Assembly (NCBI GenBank): GCA_005408345.1
Contig: SEMN01000079.1
Coordinates: 806,001-870,000, forward strand
Direction: 5' to 3'
Source: Macquaria australasica
Lineage: Eukaryota > Chordata > Actinopteri > Centrarchiformes > Percichthyidae
DNA length: 64,000 nt
Within the stretch, counting starts at the first letter, position 1; each line of letters opens with the position of its first letter. Below are positions 45,520 to 59,600 of this stretch, in pieces. The position numbers and the translations under genes were made by a program. The notes below the pieces were generated by a model. The model was given only the letters and a program-made list of their open reading frames with translations, was not told where the DNA came from and did no database searches.

Positions 45520-46902
45520 AGATATAGATATGCAATATGACCACAAACTCACCTGGGCTGGCAACTGCCTGCTCTGATTTCTTTTCTAAAGGTGAAGAGA
45601 AAGAATATAACATTTGAGGTAAAAAAAAATCAATTGAACAGCGTTAATTCAGATTAATGGAGATAAACTTGGCTGTCACTGAGCATATGGCCAAAGGTCT
45701 GCAAAGAGGACAGTGTGACATAACTATCACTGCTCTGATCAATGTTCAGGCCATCGGGGGCACAGAGTGCGACATCACCAAGTGTGAGCAGTGAAAGTTC
45801 ACTCAAGATAAGACAATGATATTAGATGCATTATTAGATAAGTCAAGGCCAGGGGCTGTATTCATAAAGCTTCCTACTACTCCTAGTGTTCTAGTGACGA
45901 AATTCTAAGAAAAGTCTTGGAATAATGACGTTTTCTAAGAATTTCCCCTTACAGTTAAGACTAGATCCTGGTAAAGATAAAAGTTATTCACAAAGCATTT
46001 TAGCCCTTAAGCTCCTAAGGTGGAAGCTGTTAGGAGTAGGGAGGAGGACTTTTAAGAGGCTTAAGAGTTTCTTGAGCAGAGGAGAAAATGGTGGAAAGAG
46101 AAAAAAGGTAAAAGAAATATTAATACAATTTTTAGGCTAATTTAGGAGCTCTCAGAGTATTCTCAGAATGTTTGTGAGTACGGCCCCAGGAGTGTGAATG
46201 GACAGATTGTCTCAGTGACGTGATGTGTGGGCGGTCTTATATGGTTATATATCAACCATTATGCTATCAACCCGTTCAGACTACATTATCAGTCCCATGA
46301 ATATCGGATAGGTCAGAGATGAAAGACTAATCAGTTAAATTAACTGTATACAGTATCATCAGCAAATGTCATCCCACTTAAAGGGCACAAAACTAACTTT
46401 CAACCCTGGACTATCAGAACACTTTATTGCCCTTGGTAAGAACATCTCTTTAATTATTAATGATAACATTATTATGGTCTTAACCACGCTTGGGGGTGTA
46501 ATTTACTGGATTGTAAAAGTCACCTTGGAAACAGCAGCTGACGATACTATCACCAAGGTTAATAAGGAACTTTCAATATCAATTTTAAGCCAACATGGAT
46601 GAGAAAGGAAAATCTTAAAGAAAAAGGACATTTTAACCTCTACAATTTCTTGATAACTGGGCAAACTCCAGCTGAGGGACACTGCGTGACACTACTGGAA
46701 GCTCCAAAACAGCTACTAATGGACCCTGTGTTGAGATCTTGTGTTGTGGTGCCATGTGCTGCTGCTCATACCCTGGCAGTGTCCATCGTGGGCCACCTGG
46801 ATCTTCAAGCCAGTCAGACAAGCATCCCTGTGGAGCTCGCAGTGATTCCTGTAGGTCTTACCATTGCTGCCACACACTGACCTCTTGTGGGGCTTACAGC
46901 TC

Positions 46903-46936
<34 letters not shown>

Positions 46937-49170
46937 ATGAAGTGACAACTAGGGGAAAATTTCTCTCTTTATTTTCTTACATTCTTTCTCCTTACTTGTG
47001 TAATGGGAAGTAATGTCACTTGGCCTCTACAGAGCCACACACCGAACACTCACCTCTATACACAGACAGCTGGGCTCCCCCTTCTCGTTAACAGCACACT
47101 CCCTGCCGGCCCCACAGAACACATTGGCACACACTTTGCTCTTGCTCTGCAGCTCCTGAAAGAAAGGAAACACATTGTTGGCACTTTAGAAATACTATTG
47201 GTTTCTACAGGTTTCACATGGGACGGCGCTATTGCCCTATTACAGTAAGAAGCTCATTTCAAAGCACTGTGAAGGTGTTGACCACAAAACACAAACCAAA
47301 CACAAAGGAATCCAAATCACAAGTATCATACTTTCACATTAACCCATGTTATGAATGAATCGCACTGATTTCGCACTTCCCTTTTTCTGTTTGTTAGTCA
47401 GCAACGACTTAACAACTTCACAGGTTTAAATTAAATTTTGTGTAAAGTTAGGCCAAGGGCAAAGGACACATGCTTAGCCTAGTTTTTTGTTGCCATTTAT
47501 AAAGAACTGTTTAACTCTTGAACTGTGAAATATAAAATTATTTTTTGTTATGTTTTCCCCTGAATTCCTTGGTCTAACAAATATCTATCCGTAGATATTC
47601 TCCCTAAATATATTTCCATCATTTAGATTTTTTGTTGCACATTTTCCACCACTCCTACATTTTTCATCTAATCTTCACCAAATTGAATACATAATTTAAC
47701 ATGTTAGGATAACACCAAATCCAACTGTAAGTGTGGCCTATTTGACACTGCTTCTTGAACACATCGTTTCATTTCAGCCAAATTTAAAAGACACATGCAC
47801 ATATCAACTCTGAGCCATCCAGCAAAGTTGTACATTGATTTCCCCTCTAGGTGGCGCTACCTCACCAACATGATCAATTCAAGTGGCCGTAACTTTGCAG
47901 TCAAGACTCTGACTCACTTGAAATTTTGCACATTTCATCATCATTTTCATTCAAGTCCTAATATTCCTGGGCATGATTTAGATGTTCTCAAAAAAAATCT
48001 ACATATATATGGCTGCAATCTCTCATTCAGCAGGCTTAGCTATCACTAGGTATTCTGATTCAGATCTGAATCAAGATGCTGATTTTAAAATCTAAACATT
48101 TCTGTTGTTAAAATAACCCATTTGTATTATTATGTTTCCTAGTTACTGCCTTATCCCTGTTCTTTAGCACACCTAGTACATGTTTTAGTCTCTGCACATT
48201 TATTGAGGTCTCTGGTAACTTATGTTTGCCAGTATGGTTGCCATGTCAACGATGGCCAGACTCAGCTCAAGAACTGACAGCTGACCATACTCCACTTTGA
48301 AAAGAATTGAAGTAATGAAGCTGATGTCTTTTTTTTCAGTGTAGATTAAACAAGGCAGTGCTGCAGATTAAAACAGCTGGGATGTTAACAACAGTATTAT
48401 CTGTGTGTGTGAGTGCAATGGAAACAAAGAATGATGACAGAATGAGAACCATACAGGCAAGCAGGATAAGACCTTACAAGCCTACAACCACTCTGTCAGC
48501 TCAAAACTCCTTCTTCCTTAAAATCAAATGTATCTAGTGTTTCTGTGTCAGTTAAAGTTTCTCTTCTAGTACATTTTTAGTCCGTCTCATTTTCTCTTCC
48601 ATGCCATTGTTTCTTTATCTTTTCACTGGAGCTACAAACCAACCAATCACAAGACGCCAAGCGGAGCTCCAAGAGCTGCTTTATGACCCTCATTACCTCC
48701 TCCTTTCCCTATCAGTGTGTCTTTGTATATACGTGTGTATGTGGGGTGGGGGTGGGGGGGTTGTGTGTGTGTATAGGGTGTTTCCACATCTGGAGTCTGA
48801 GCTGTGTTTTCCTTTGGGCCCATTCCCATGCTCTGCGAAATCTTTTCTCCTCCCTGTTTCTCTAGACTCCCCTCCTCCTCCTCCTTAAGCCGCTGTTTCC
48901 TGTAAGAGCGAGACAGAAAGTTGGCCTCCTGTGTATGAGTGCACGTGAGCTGGCTTCCAAGCCACTGTGTGTGTTTGTGCGTCCAGGTTCTGGTATGTAG
49001 GTTAAATGAAGCTGGATTCTTGTGACCAAACTCTCATATGCTCACTAATGATAGAATTATAACAAGATGGATGCAGGGAGGAGGGGGCAGGCAGCATAGC
49101 AGCTTTAACCCCAAAGTGGTGAGAGGAGAGCGATTGTGGGTTTTTGGTTCATTTCTATGCACGATTTAAA

Positions 49171-49236
<66 letters not shown>

Positions 49237-52200
49237 AAAGTTGAGGTCATGGAAAATCTTCAAAGCAATCCCTGTGGCTTTGAGCATGTTGGACAATTCT
49301 GTTTGTTAGACACAGATGGGCTAGAAGCCTGTTGAAACCTGTAGAAACCTCCAATGAGAACATGAATAATGCATGGGCTCCTTAGATGAATCTGGTATAA
49401 ACGTAGAACTCTGTCTGTCCGTGTCTCTCCAAGTAGAATCAGCAGAGGATCCCTGACATTTAGCTAATGAATACAGAGGCACAAGGCTCTTTTTTTCCCA
49501 GCTGATTCAAGTGGATTGTTGCTATGGTGAGAGCATGTACAGGCTCCTGTTGTGGCAAGATCACAGAAATGTCAATCAAAAGAGGCAAATGGAACCAAGC
49601 CCCATAATGGGATCTGCTGTGATCTCATTATGGGGCTTGGTACATGTTGTTCATTTTATGATTGACACAGACTGTAGGAAACTATGGACAAAGCGACTGT
49701 AATGTCACCCAACCAACGTTCAACAAACCAGGGAAGGGGAGACTGCCTTATGTGGCCATAAATCATGCCTGCGTGTAGCCTTCATTGTTGCCACGAACAA
49801 GAGTGATCCATTACATGCACCATCATTGAGTACATTTACATGTACACTAGTATCCTGGTTTTGAGTCTTAACCTGGTTTTGATCATAATTCAGGATATAG
49901 ATGAATAGACATTGATAGACAATGATAGATATTTCGAATGTCAATTAATTTTAGCGTGTAGATCATCATCATTGCCTCAGTTATCATTGTATCTTTTTGT
50001 TTTAAGCACTATCTAACTCGAGTTGAGAACATTCACGTGGACATGGCATACAGTGATCAGAGAACTGGAAAAGGTCGCCACAGTATCCCGGTTTCTATAG
50101 TAATAGGTAGCATATTCAGGTTTCTCAAAACCAAGATATGGGGATATTCACATAACCAGGATCCTCCACAAACCCATCATTAACCCAATCACCATCAGAG
50201 CTGACATTAGAAAAAATGTATAAATTCAACACATACAAAAACAAAACACACCCACTGTGGGTGTCCTACTTAAATAACATCAATTTTTCATTGCAGCCAA
50301 CAAATGCTGCCTTATTTCCTTCTCTCCCATTTAAAACCAATCACAGGAGCCGGAGCTCTGATAAGTGACTGGTGAATCACAGCAGATTAAGCAGAGGCCT
50401 TCATACAGAAAGCTGCCTCAAGCATAAAAACTGATTGTATATATACACATTTCACAGCTCATTTTCCTCGACTCCTGCCGCTTTTCCCTCCATTTTTTTC
50501 AGTTTCAATCTTTTTGTCAGTGGGTTAAAATTATTTAAAGGTTTTAAGAAGATTAAAAGATTTAAGGGACATTTCTCAAAACCCTCAGTGCATAATTTCC
50601 ATCTTCCTATCTCTGAGTGGTGCCTTTCAATTCAAGTCTAGTGTACTTTAATTTCTCCTCTGCTGTAATTCTCTCTGTCTTGTCATCTTATTCCCAGTGC
50701 CATGCCCTTTTACGGCTGCAAAGAGACATACCAGTGAGCCGAGACCCGCTTTGCAGAGCTCAGTGGAAGACGTCGTCATGGGAAAAATAAGTGAGCAGAG
50801 AGAGGAAGAATAAAAGGAGGAAGCTGTGCAGAGTCTGACTATTAAGAAACAGGTAGATGGTGAAGATACAAGAGGAGAGGCGGGGTTGAGCACGCTCTGA
50901 AGTCAATTTTTCCCCTGCCACGTGTTGAATGGCTCCATGCTGAGGCAGGCTGGAGTTAAAGGGCAATGTATTCTCGCTTCAGTTAAAAAAAATGCAAAAG
51001 CCTCTTTCATTTTCCACTGCCGATAAGTACGTAGCAGTGGAACAGCAGCAAGGCAAAATCTGCACCCACTAACACATAAAAAACACATTAGAACATCTAT
51101 CTGCATTGGTCCATACACACAACAGTATGAGTAATGGAGCTTATCCGCCTTTAACTGCATGTTTTGTGTTTTGTGCATACATGCGTGTGTGTGTGTGTGT
51201 ATCTCGGTGATGCTCCATTGATCTAGCAGGCCAATCAATGCTTCTCTCCTGTGGGTGTCACTTTACAGCCACCGTGAATCCATTCCCACAATGCACCCTG
51301 CCCCTCATTAGCATAGAAAACATTGATTTACGGATTGTAAACACCCTGCCATGGGTATGCCTACAGTGACAAACAGCATGATGGAAGTTACTTGAAAAAA
51401 ATAAATGTATTAAATACTGAATTTAACCTTTCTGTGAATGGATCACACGACAATATGACTTTCTATAGCGATCAAGAGCAGTTTAATCAGCATTTAATGC
51501 AATCCAATACAACAACTCGGCATTAAATCCTTTTCATATTGAGTTTTTTTTGAGACCGTGTTAGAGAGATGTTGATTTCTCAGTGTGGAGGTTGAACTTT
51601 CCAGTGCTGTTGAATTGTACTGCATTACAAAAAGGTGAAACGTGGTTCAGCTTGAGTTGCATCAGTTTCAACAATAACTGAATATGATAAGCTTCATAAA
51701 GATAGGATTTGTTGCAGGGCTGTTGTGCTGGATTTAGTAGATGCAGCTCGATGTATCTAGTAAGCTGGCACCTCAGTGAAAAAGATACGAACATTTAACA
51801 AAACATTTTCCTCCTTCCCCGAAGGTACAGTAACTCTGGTGGGTGTTGTTATGAATAAAATATTATGCTATTTGACTACTTAAAATATTAACACAAAATC
51901 ATCCCAGAAGGATGCAAGAAGATGGACGAAGTAATGATGTTTCTATTCATTCTGGTCACTAGTATACATTTCCAGTCTGCATGCCACCCAAGAAAAATGG
52001 CTCTGGATTTTATTCTCAGACCTGATTTTCCCTCAGATTTGTCACAGCAACAACTGTCACAAATCTGAATAAAAAACAACAATCAGCATGGAAGCAGCTA
52101 ATCGTGTTTTAATTCTCTACTACTGGAAAAATGCTGCCGAAATAATGACTTTTTGAATTGAGGAAAAAAACAAAAAGGGCACATGGTTACAAGATATGAA

Positions 52201-55200
52201 AACTGCTCTGATGTTTTATTTGACAGCTCAGTCCCCAAAACTCAGTTATTCATCAAAGAAATTATATTTCAGACCTCATTAGGGAGTTATAACAATGATG
52301 CTGACATGAACAGATGAGGCAGTGAAATCAAGGCAGGCATTAAAGCTTCCAGCTGTGTCCTTAAGGCATCAATCTGTCTCCATTTAGATACTTTTTTAGC
52401 TTGCATTTATAATGAGCAAAACTTACACTTTGTGCTTTAAACAGAATTATAATAATGAACATTTTATTGCATATGGGGATATTATGTACATATGAAGGCA
52501 TTAGAGGAATAGTTTGACATTTTGGGAGATACACCTATTCACTTTCTTGCTGAGAGTGAAGAGAAGATCAATACCACTCTCATGCAGTAAATACGAAGCT
52601 ACAGCTATCAGCAGGTTAGCTTAGCTTAGCATAATGACTGGAAAAAGGGGAAACTGGCATGTAAAATCGCAACTTGTCATTTTTACACTTCAGAGGTGCT
52701 GATCTTGCCGATTTTGTTACCCTTGGACAGAGCCAGGTTAGCTGTTTTCCCCTGTTTCCAGTCTTTATGCCAAGCTAACCTAACCTGCTGCAAGCTGTAG
52801 CTTCATATTTAGCCTACAGACAAGACTGTGGTGTCAATGTTCTCATCTAACGCTCAGCAAGAACGTGAATAAGCATGTTTCCTTTAAGTTGTGTGCAGTT
52901 TCTACATGTATAAACATATTTAGATTTTTAAGGAGTTATGTGTGTGAAACAGAACACTAATATTGTTGGTTTCTTACCTACAATGACTCCATTCCCTGCA
53001 TCATGTACTCCACTACCGCAACAGAGAGTCTCAGACTGACAGATGGACGGACAAATGCGCTCACAGCAAGGAAACTTCTCCCTCGCAAACCTCAAAATGC
53101 AACCCAGTGTTTTACAAGCATGTTTTTAATCACAAGGAGGTGAAATAATGGAGGGAGAAAAAGATGTGAAAATGAGGGATGTAGACAAGAGACAAAATCA
53201 GGCGGTAGGGGGGAACATTCCTGAGCTATGTTGTGCCTCAGCTGGGGTCTGACAGAGTTCATCTTGAGCCAAAATCTCCTCAGTATTTAGGTCAGAGAGG
53301 TGGCCCTGCTCTCCCCCTCTCCATCCAGCATTTCCCGTTTTCCCCTTGTGTTGTCTCTCCAGCTCTAGGTTGCCCAACACTCCTCAGCTTCATGAGACGT
53401 GGACGCACGCCAGGAACGAAAAGGACAGTGAGGGCTCAAACTGAACAGCTCGTCTCCTTCTGCCCATGAAGACCTCCCTCTCGCTTCTCCTTCCCTCTAA
53501 CCAGGCCTTACCAGAAGACATGTGGAGCGCAGCCAAAGAAGAATGAGAACCACTCTTACTCCACATGCTGTACGCTAACTATAAACCAGTTTCCTCCTTT
53601 AAGGAATTTATTTCACAGGGGAGAAACATAGCAGACTATCATCGGCTCCGGTTTTCCGTAGCATTTGCCCTCAATAATTAAAGTTCCTCCTTCTCAAATC
53701 TCTGGCCTTTTCTTGCTTCTGAATCTATTCAACTGTATCTTCTTACATATCAAATCAGGTTCAGTCTCATTACTTCTGTGCATGACTGCCTCTTGAGATT
53801 AGACATACAGTAAAGGCACCACTGAGAAAGTATTAGTTAGTATTCATGGATTTTTATGAGAATGAGTTGATAGTGGAACTGACAGGATGTGTCCTTGGAA
53901 TAATGAGGCCAAAGTAAGACTAATTTGAGTGTGTTATAAAGATATGAGCTATTTGTAAGGGCTCTACGGGTGGTCTCAAACCCTCTCTAGGGGGCCCAGG
54001 TCTGAGATTAAACCTGTAGAAACAAAGGGACCCACGGTAACGACCAGTTTACACTGATCTGTTCTTCTCCCTGCTTCTTATTCAGTGTGAAAGGAATGCA
54101 CCAACGGACAGGATGATGTCACCCCAGTCTGCTGCCTCTTATTTTACACCCACCAGCCCCCGTCGTTCAAGAGCTGAAATGTAACAACTACACCCTGACA
54201 GAAACAAGAAGAAGAAGAAACAAAAGGAAGAAAGATAGACAGAAAGAAAGGAAGGAAGGAAGAAAGAGAGAAAGAAAACACAGAGAAAGTAAGAGAGAGA
54301 AAAAGAAAGGCAGGAAATAAGTCATAAGTCTGGGCAGAGCCACATCTGCTAGCAGTTAACGTCACCAGAGAACATAAAATGCTATGAACACAGCACCACC
54401 CTTGGCCTCCCCTCCCCTATGAACCCTGTTGACTCTCTGCTAGGACAAAAGTGTCCCCTGACCCATGTCATTCCCATACAGAACCATCCCACCTTTATCC
54501 ATCCAGTCCTCTACTCTACATTTCTCTCTTGTCATCCTTGTCTGTGTAAAGTATAGATTCTGTCATCTCTTTCAATGTCCGTCTTTCTCTTATTCTTGAT
54601 CCAATAATTTTACCTAATTTTCCCCAAATCCTTTGCTCTCTTTTTGTCTCCATCCACGTTGCCACCTTTATGTTCCCTCTCTCCCACCCCTGATCTGTTC
54701 TGGGCATTTTTCCACAGCCACGAAAGGAGGGAGAGAGGAAGGGAGGGAGGGCCCATGCTAGGCTCAGGCCAGGGAAATGAGTAGATTCCCTGCCCTCTTC
54801 TCTGCTCCCTCTTTGAGGCCAGTATCGGGGCCAACGGCTGGTTTGTAGAAGGAAAAAGGACCATTTTCAGACTGCAGGATGTGTTTGCACAGTGTGTGCA
54901 GCCATTTAAAATCTGCTCTGAAACCACAACCTTTATCGTCAGTGAGGCCGTCTTGACACATCCATACAATTTAATCTGGGACACAGACCACGTCTCTTAT
55001 CTTATTTTCCCCCATAGTTCATAGAAAATGAGATTTCTCGCATGCCGGGTTCAACTTTGACAAATAAATACAAGATAGAAAAATCAGAAATAAGTCAGGA
55101 TTCAATTAGAGCTAAAATGAAAAGTCAGTGAGGTTCCAGCTTCTCAAGCATGAGGGTTTGTTGCTTTTCTTCGTCATGTATTACAGTAAACTGAATATAT

Positions 55201-56624
55201 TTAGGTTTTGGACTGTTGGTCAGAAAAAACAAGATTCATCAATAATGAAAATACCTGTTTGTTGCAACCCTAAATTCAGTGTCTATTGATCCACTGTTAA
55301 TCATTCTGTCAAATCATTTGTATTTGGGCCTAGTTATGTCCGGCTTTATATCTTTTCTTAAACAATTTCTCATACTTCTATACACACTGAAGCAACAATA
55401 TCATACTTAACAAAAGCTCCAAGAATGACATCTGAGCCAGCTCCATTTGCTAAATAAAGACCGTGATGTGCGGAATGAATAAAACAGTTTGAGGGGGGTG
55501 TTTAACATGTTTTTCCGAACACGATGTCTGATTACTGTTGAACTCTTTTACATCAAATCTAGTGACCTGAAAACCTACATTTATTCAGTTTACAATCAGT
55601 GCTGAAATGTAACTAAGTACATTTTCTCAGGTACTGTACCTTTGTACAAATCTGAAGTACTAAATTTTAATATTTCCATTTCATGCTACTTTATACTTTT
55701 AGTCCCCTACATTTATTTGACAGCTGGAGTTACTGGTTACTTTACAGATTAAGATTATCAATACAAAATGGTGTTTAGCTTTTTAGCTTTAGCATACAGT
55801 AGCTTTCAAAACATGATGCATTGTTGTTGACTAATTGTTTCAGCTCTATAAAAGAGAAACTGAAATGGTACCCAACATCATTAAATCACTCACAAACTGA
55901 AACAGTATATAAGTGTAGCTATAGTTGTTTTGTTGCTATAAGAAATTGTTCAGTAGACTACATTGGTGGTTGGGTAATACTGTATTATAGCACACATCTC
56001 AGATCACACACACATGACAAGAAAATTAAATGTGTTACATGAACCACTTGACAGTTGTAACTCTAGATGTAGCCGTTGTCAAGGATTTCTGGTTAATGGT
56101 GCAAGCATTTAACAATTACAGTTGGAGAGAACAATGCCAGCCGGTTAATCACACATCCCACAGTGACCCCCTTTTTTCATCAAGCAAACTGCATTTCAGA
56201 TGCAGGGCCTGATCTCAAGGTGCATCCTCTTCACAGGCCGCTGGATACAGGATGATCTCTGGCAGATGTAAATGGGTAGTATGAAGGGTTTTTTTTTTTT
56301 TAACAATTGATCTTATCAGAAAACTGTTTATGTTTGCACTGAGGTAAAACGGAGTGTCCCTGGAATTCAAAACAATTTTCTAACACGTCACGCTAATGAT
56401 GTTGATTTATTGCCTTTGACTGTGAGCTCAAAAGAGGAAAACAATGAGAAATTGTCGCCCTTTATAACCTGCATTCACTGAGTCCTCTTCTCCTGAGTGA
56501 ACTGATTTAAGCCTTGCCACTTATATGTTTAACTTTTAGTATGCATGAGTAAGTTTGTATGTTACATATTCATTATCTCTTACTCACAAACCCTTTGAGT
56601 ATACTTTAGTGCAGCTCTTTGTCA

Positions 56625-56669
<45 letters not shown>

Positions 56670-59600
56670 ATTCATGTGGTGCCTTTGAGTGCAGAGTGCC
56701 GGTAATGATAAGACAACAGTACAGCTGCTAAGCTAAATGAGGACTCCTTTTAAGCCAAGCCAAGAGTGAAGAGAACACACTGCAGGGACATGAAACACAG
56801 TACACCCCCCCCCTCCTTTCTGTCGCTCTACCCCCTCACTACACAACCGAGTCTTACCTCACCCCCAATCTCCCCTGCTATAATTGCATGACTGTGGCTC
56901 CATCTCCTTTCTGTTTTACATCACTCTATCTCACCGCCCTCCACACTCCCTGCGCAGGATCCATGACTGGATGTTGGGCCACAGTAATTAGAGCAGGCTG
57001 ATACAGACAGAGGACACAGCGTCCCCTCATGCTTATGTTCCCTCCACCTGGGCAGATATTTTTAGCCAACCTTGAATGAGAGAGAACAGGCATCAACATG
57101 GCAACATGGCGGGGTTCCTGAGAGGCTGTGGCTCAATCGGAGTCTGGTACAGATCCAGGGCCTCAACAAGGGAACCAGCTTCTTCTTCTTCAACCTGTCT
57201 TCTTTATCCTCTCAACTCTGAGAGCACAGCTTGTCTGGTTGTGTTGTTGGGCTGACCCCCTCTTGACGTTTGTATTTTTCAAGATCCAGAGCCGGTGCAG
57301 ATAACTAAATTAACCACTGTGTCATTCCCCCCTGTCACCGCGGATGATGCAGGATAATACAATAACACCACATGCCATAAAAACAGAAATATAAACACTC
57401 CTCTCTCTCTGTTTATATGCGAGTGTGTGTGCGCACATGTCCCCCGAGGCTGCAAACTCTTATGACTTTCACTATGCCTGCATCTCGACCTCCTTTGCAT
57501 ACCAAGCTCCCTGTGTGTTTGAGTAAGACTTCAACATTTTATTCACAAGATGCATATCTCGTTTCCAGCCTGCACACACAAACACACACACTCACAGGTT
57601 TTCCACACAGAGTCCCGACCCAGGCCGCCCTGACACACTACATCTCTGAGCTGCTTGTCTTCAAACGCTGCAATTTCTCACCTCAGGAAGCACACAGGCT
57701 TTCTGCTTCATAATAAATCAGGAGTTAGTGTCCAGATTTTAATCCCCTACACTCATGCCAGAAAATAAACACATCAATTCAGGCACAAATAATCCTGTTT
57801 TTATCAGTCTTCCCAGCACTGTATACAGTAAATCTAACACACATCATCTCACCTAAATACACACCCTGTAGGCTCATCAGATCCACTCCTGCGATAGCTT
57901 TGCTGCAACTTGTTGACCTCCTTCAGACAGCACACTGGAATGCCAGTTCAGGCCCTTCCCACGGCCAGTCAACAGGCCATATATTATCAGGGTAATTACT
58001 TTTGGAGAATAGATGCCTTTCTAATGCCTCCCCATTAACTTTGTGGGTACGCTCAACACACTCTGCTGTGTGCTCTGTCTTCACCATGACATACCTCACA
58101 GATCATGGCCATGAATCCAATAAAGGCGCACACAATGGCACATTTTCCAGCCAGCAGGCAAAGGTAGGGCAGAAGTGGAAGGTCAGCGGGGAGGGCCTAC
58201 ATGTCAGGCTATGAGTGATGTTGAGACACTAATGCCCATCTGCGTGATGCTATAAAGATAGACTAGGCAGCAGACGATTGGTTTATCTTTGTGTTTCACA
58301 TTTGGCGTAGCTGCAAGTGTTTGAAAAATCTATCCTCTAATTAGGCTACAGCTATTCCCCTGTTTATATCCTCAGCCTGCAACTGTTGTGCAGGTCAACA
58401 GAGGAGTCAACACAAAGCCAGGTGTTTAACAGCTGTGTCCGGTGACGGTGAGGCCATCAACCACCACCTGGCGCGCGTGCGCGTGTGTGTGTGTGTTTCT
58501 ATTTCTTAAAGGAATAGTTTGACATTTTTGGGAAACACCCTTCTTTCACAGACAGTTAGATGAGAAGATCGAGGCGGCCGTCCCTCTGTGCAATCAGGCC
58601 AGCTAATCTAACAGAACATTATCTCTGTCTTTACTCAAGAGGTTGGACTACTTAGCGTCATAGTGCGAGACCCACAAGGTGAGTATTCTCACAACCCTTG
58701 AGCACACTCACCACCCCTGAGTACACAGACAAACACACATGCTCTCTGGCTGACCACCCAAACATGCCATTTGTGTGCCATTAGGGCAGCTGCCAGTCGG
58801 CGGAGCGTTTTGCACCGAAGCATCCTACAATAATGATGATGAGGGCCATCAAACTCCAAGGCCAGCAGGGCTTGTGAGATATACACAAACACCAGCCGTC
58901 CCTTCTTTTCTTTTCACAGCTGTCTGTCACTCTGGCAGCTTTTGCTGTGCTGTTAACTTCACAACTCCACAAAAAAAAAAGAATCTGAGACAAGGAGGAG
59001 TATTTCTGTGTGAGTGTGTGGGGGTGTGTGTGTGTGTGCATGTGGTCCAGCAGGATGCAAAATGTGAGTGTTTGTTTCTGGTTGCAAAAGAAAACATACA
59101 GGCCAATCTGTGTAATCATTTTTGGGAATAAGAATGCTGTCCCTATTGAAAGAAGCTGTCCCAGAGGCAATTTAGTTAAACTGTGAGCCTGATTGTCTCC
59201 ACAATGAAGCTCATAATTGCGCAGAGTGCCAACAATAATGGCATAATTGGTTCTCCTTAAGAAGATAAATACTGTAACAAACTATAGGCTCAGTACAACC
59301 CAGCTGTAAATGTGTCATTTTCAGCACAGCACCGTGTTGTGTCGGATAACAGCCTGACTCCGACCCCTTCCAGATGTTTTCTAGCTCGCCTTTTGTAAAC
59401 AGAGCTGCTGTGTTAATGTTACTCCAGACGCACAGCTTCGCGTGGAAAGGTTAGAAAGCGTTCAGTACAGATGTAAGGCAGCATAGGCACAAACCCTACA
59501 AAGACAATCATTTTAGTTTCAGAGTAAGAAATGAAGCCAAACTTACCTCCGCGTTACAGACAGCCACGGCGAGCAGAAGGAGCACGGCGACACTTCGCGA

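Larger units (their letters stand above)
42681..46771 (-). other. fstl1 introns 4 to 8
   Basis: Short introns with no further exons recognised. Contents: a GT run at 43,017-43,040, an AT/GATATA tract at 45,446-45,531 and a MITE-like element at 45,852-46,187. Confidence 0.65.
47156..59546 (-). other. fstl1 intron 2 (12.4 kb)
   Basis: No coding exon recognised on either strand. Content seen: G-rich block near 48,740-48,760, CA microsatellite 49,172-49,235, inverted-repeat hairpin 49,571-49,675, DNA repeat about 49,825-50,165, foldback repeat about 52,505-52,865, purine tract 54,180-54,320, dispersed repeat about 55,595-55,920, GT microsatellite 56,627-56,667 and a partial foldback repeat about 58,507-58,580. 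Confidence 0.65.

Noticed and set aside
49105..49335. Frames encoding poly-Thr-His or poly-Val-Cys
   Set aside because: Direct translation of a CA microsatellite.
53198..53469. Opposed frames in fstl1 intron 2
   Set aside because: Short, no recognisable motif or splice-site support.
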